A stretch of DNA of 6,602 nucleotides, taken from NCBI GenBank assembly GCA_946885605.1, contig CAMPGR010000172.1:1-6602 (forward strand), in the 5' to 3' direction. The DNA comes from an uncultured Pseudomonadota bacterium. Its GTDB lineage: Bacteria; Pseudomonadota; Gammaproteobacteria; Burkholderiales; SG8-41. Positions 6,552 through 6,602 of this stretch are shown one piece after another. Every line of letters starts with the position of its first letter. Within the stretch, counting starts at the first letter, position 1. Both the position numbers and the translations under genes were made by a program. The notes under the pieces are model-generated. The model had not been told where the DNA came from. It searched no databases and was given only the letters and a program-made list of their open reading frames with translations.

Positions 6552-6602
6552 GGAAGGTCTGAATTTCCAGGTTTTATCGACGCCATGAATTCGCGAAAGG
6601 AC
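6552..6602 (+). other. Spacer after purF, possibly the lead-in to another + strand gene
   Basis: This 51-bp tail is less GC-rich than the genes. It holds an ATG at 6585 (M-N-S-R-K-D, open to the edge) with only a poor upstream AGG. It ends in AAAGGAC, which could itself be the ribosome site of a gene starting a few bases past the window. In many beta- and gammaproteobacteria the gene after purF is metZ, but too little is visible to name it. I see no terminator: the only arms are GGAA and TTCC, 4 bp, with no T-run of useful length. Confidence 0.35.

Noticed and set aside
6552..6580. Intrinsic terminator after purF
   Set aside because: Only a 4-bp GGAA/TTCC pairing and a TTTT run are present. 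The stem is too short and too AT-rich to be a credible terminator.
1..6602. A previously undescribed multi-gene system
   Set aside because: Every substantial frame is explained by a known housekeeping family in a gene order known from Proteobacteria. No orphan gene, mobile element, array or long uncharacterised gap remains.

Overview
This is a GC-rich stretch of bacterial chromosome. It is packed with housekeeping genes, all on the + strand. Coding sequence favours G or C at third codon positions, and gaps between genes are 0 to 58 bp. The gene order is trpB (3' part only), trpA, accD, folC, a dedD-like SPOR-domain gene, cvpA, purF. The accD-folC-dedD-cvpA-purF block is shared by many Gamma- and Betaproteobacteria. 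Having trpBA directly upstream of accD, together with the high GC and the protein sequences, points most strongly to a betaproteobacterium. A high-GC gammaproteobacterium is not excluded, and the species cannot be told from this window.

Layout: 1-635 is the C-terminal half of tryptophan synthase beta. 638-1456 is tryptophan synthase alpha, 2 nt after the trpB stop. 1453-2316 is the acetyl-CoA carboxylase carboxyltransferase beta subunit, overlapping trpA by ATGA. After a 58-bp spacer, 2375-3787 is the bifunctional folate enzyme FolC, which carries an unusual insertion of about 37 residues. After a 47-bp spacer, 3836-4528 is a membrane-anchored SPOR protein. 4525-5016 is CvpA, again overlapping by ATGA. 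5028-6551 is PurF, whose Shine-Dalgarno lies on the cvpA stop. The last 51 bp is the spacer to, or start of, a next gene that cannot be identified.

How the genes relate: TrpA and TrpB make tryptophan from indole-glycerol phosphate and serine. AccD supplies malonyl-CoA for fatty acids. FolC makes the polyglutamylated folates that carry one-carbon units for purine synthesis, and PurF commits PRPP to purines. The SPOR protein and CvpA are envelope proteins with no metabolic link visible here. Tight spacing and two 4-nt overlaps suggest co-transcription and translational coupling, at least from trpB to accD and from dedD to purF.

I found no mobile element, RNA gene, CRISPR array, phage gene, defence system or convincing terminator. 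The region is ordinary core genome. The most notable local oddity is the folC insertion, with atypical codons and a short hairpin near each end. Other small points are weak or ambiguous start signals for folC and dedD, a possible promoter inside the end of folC, and a repetitive linker in the SPOR gene.
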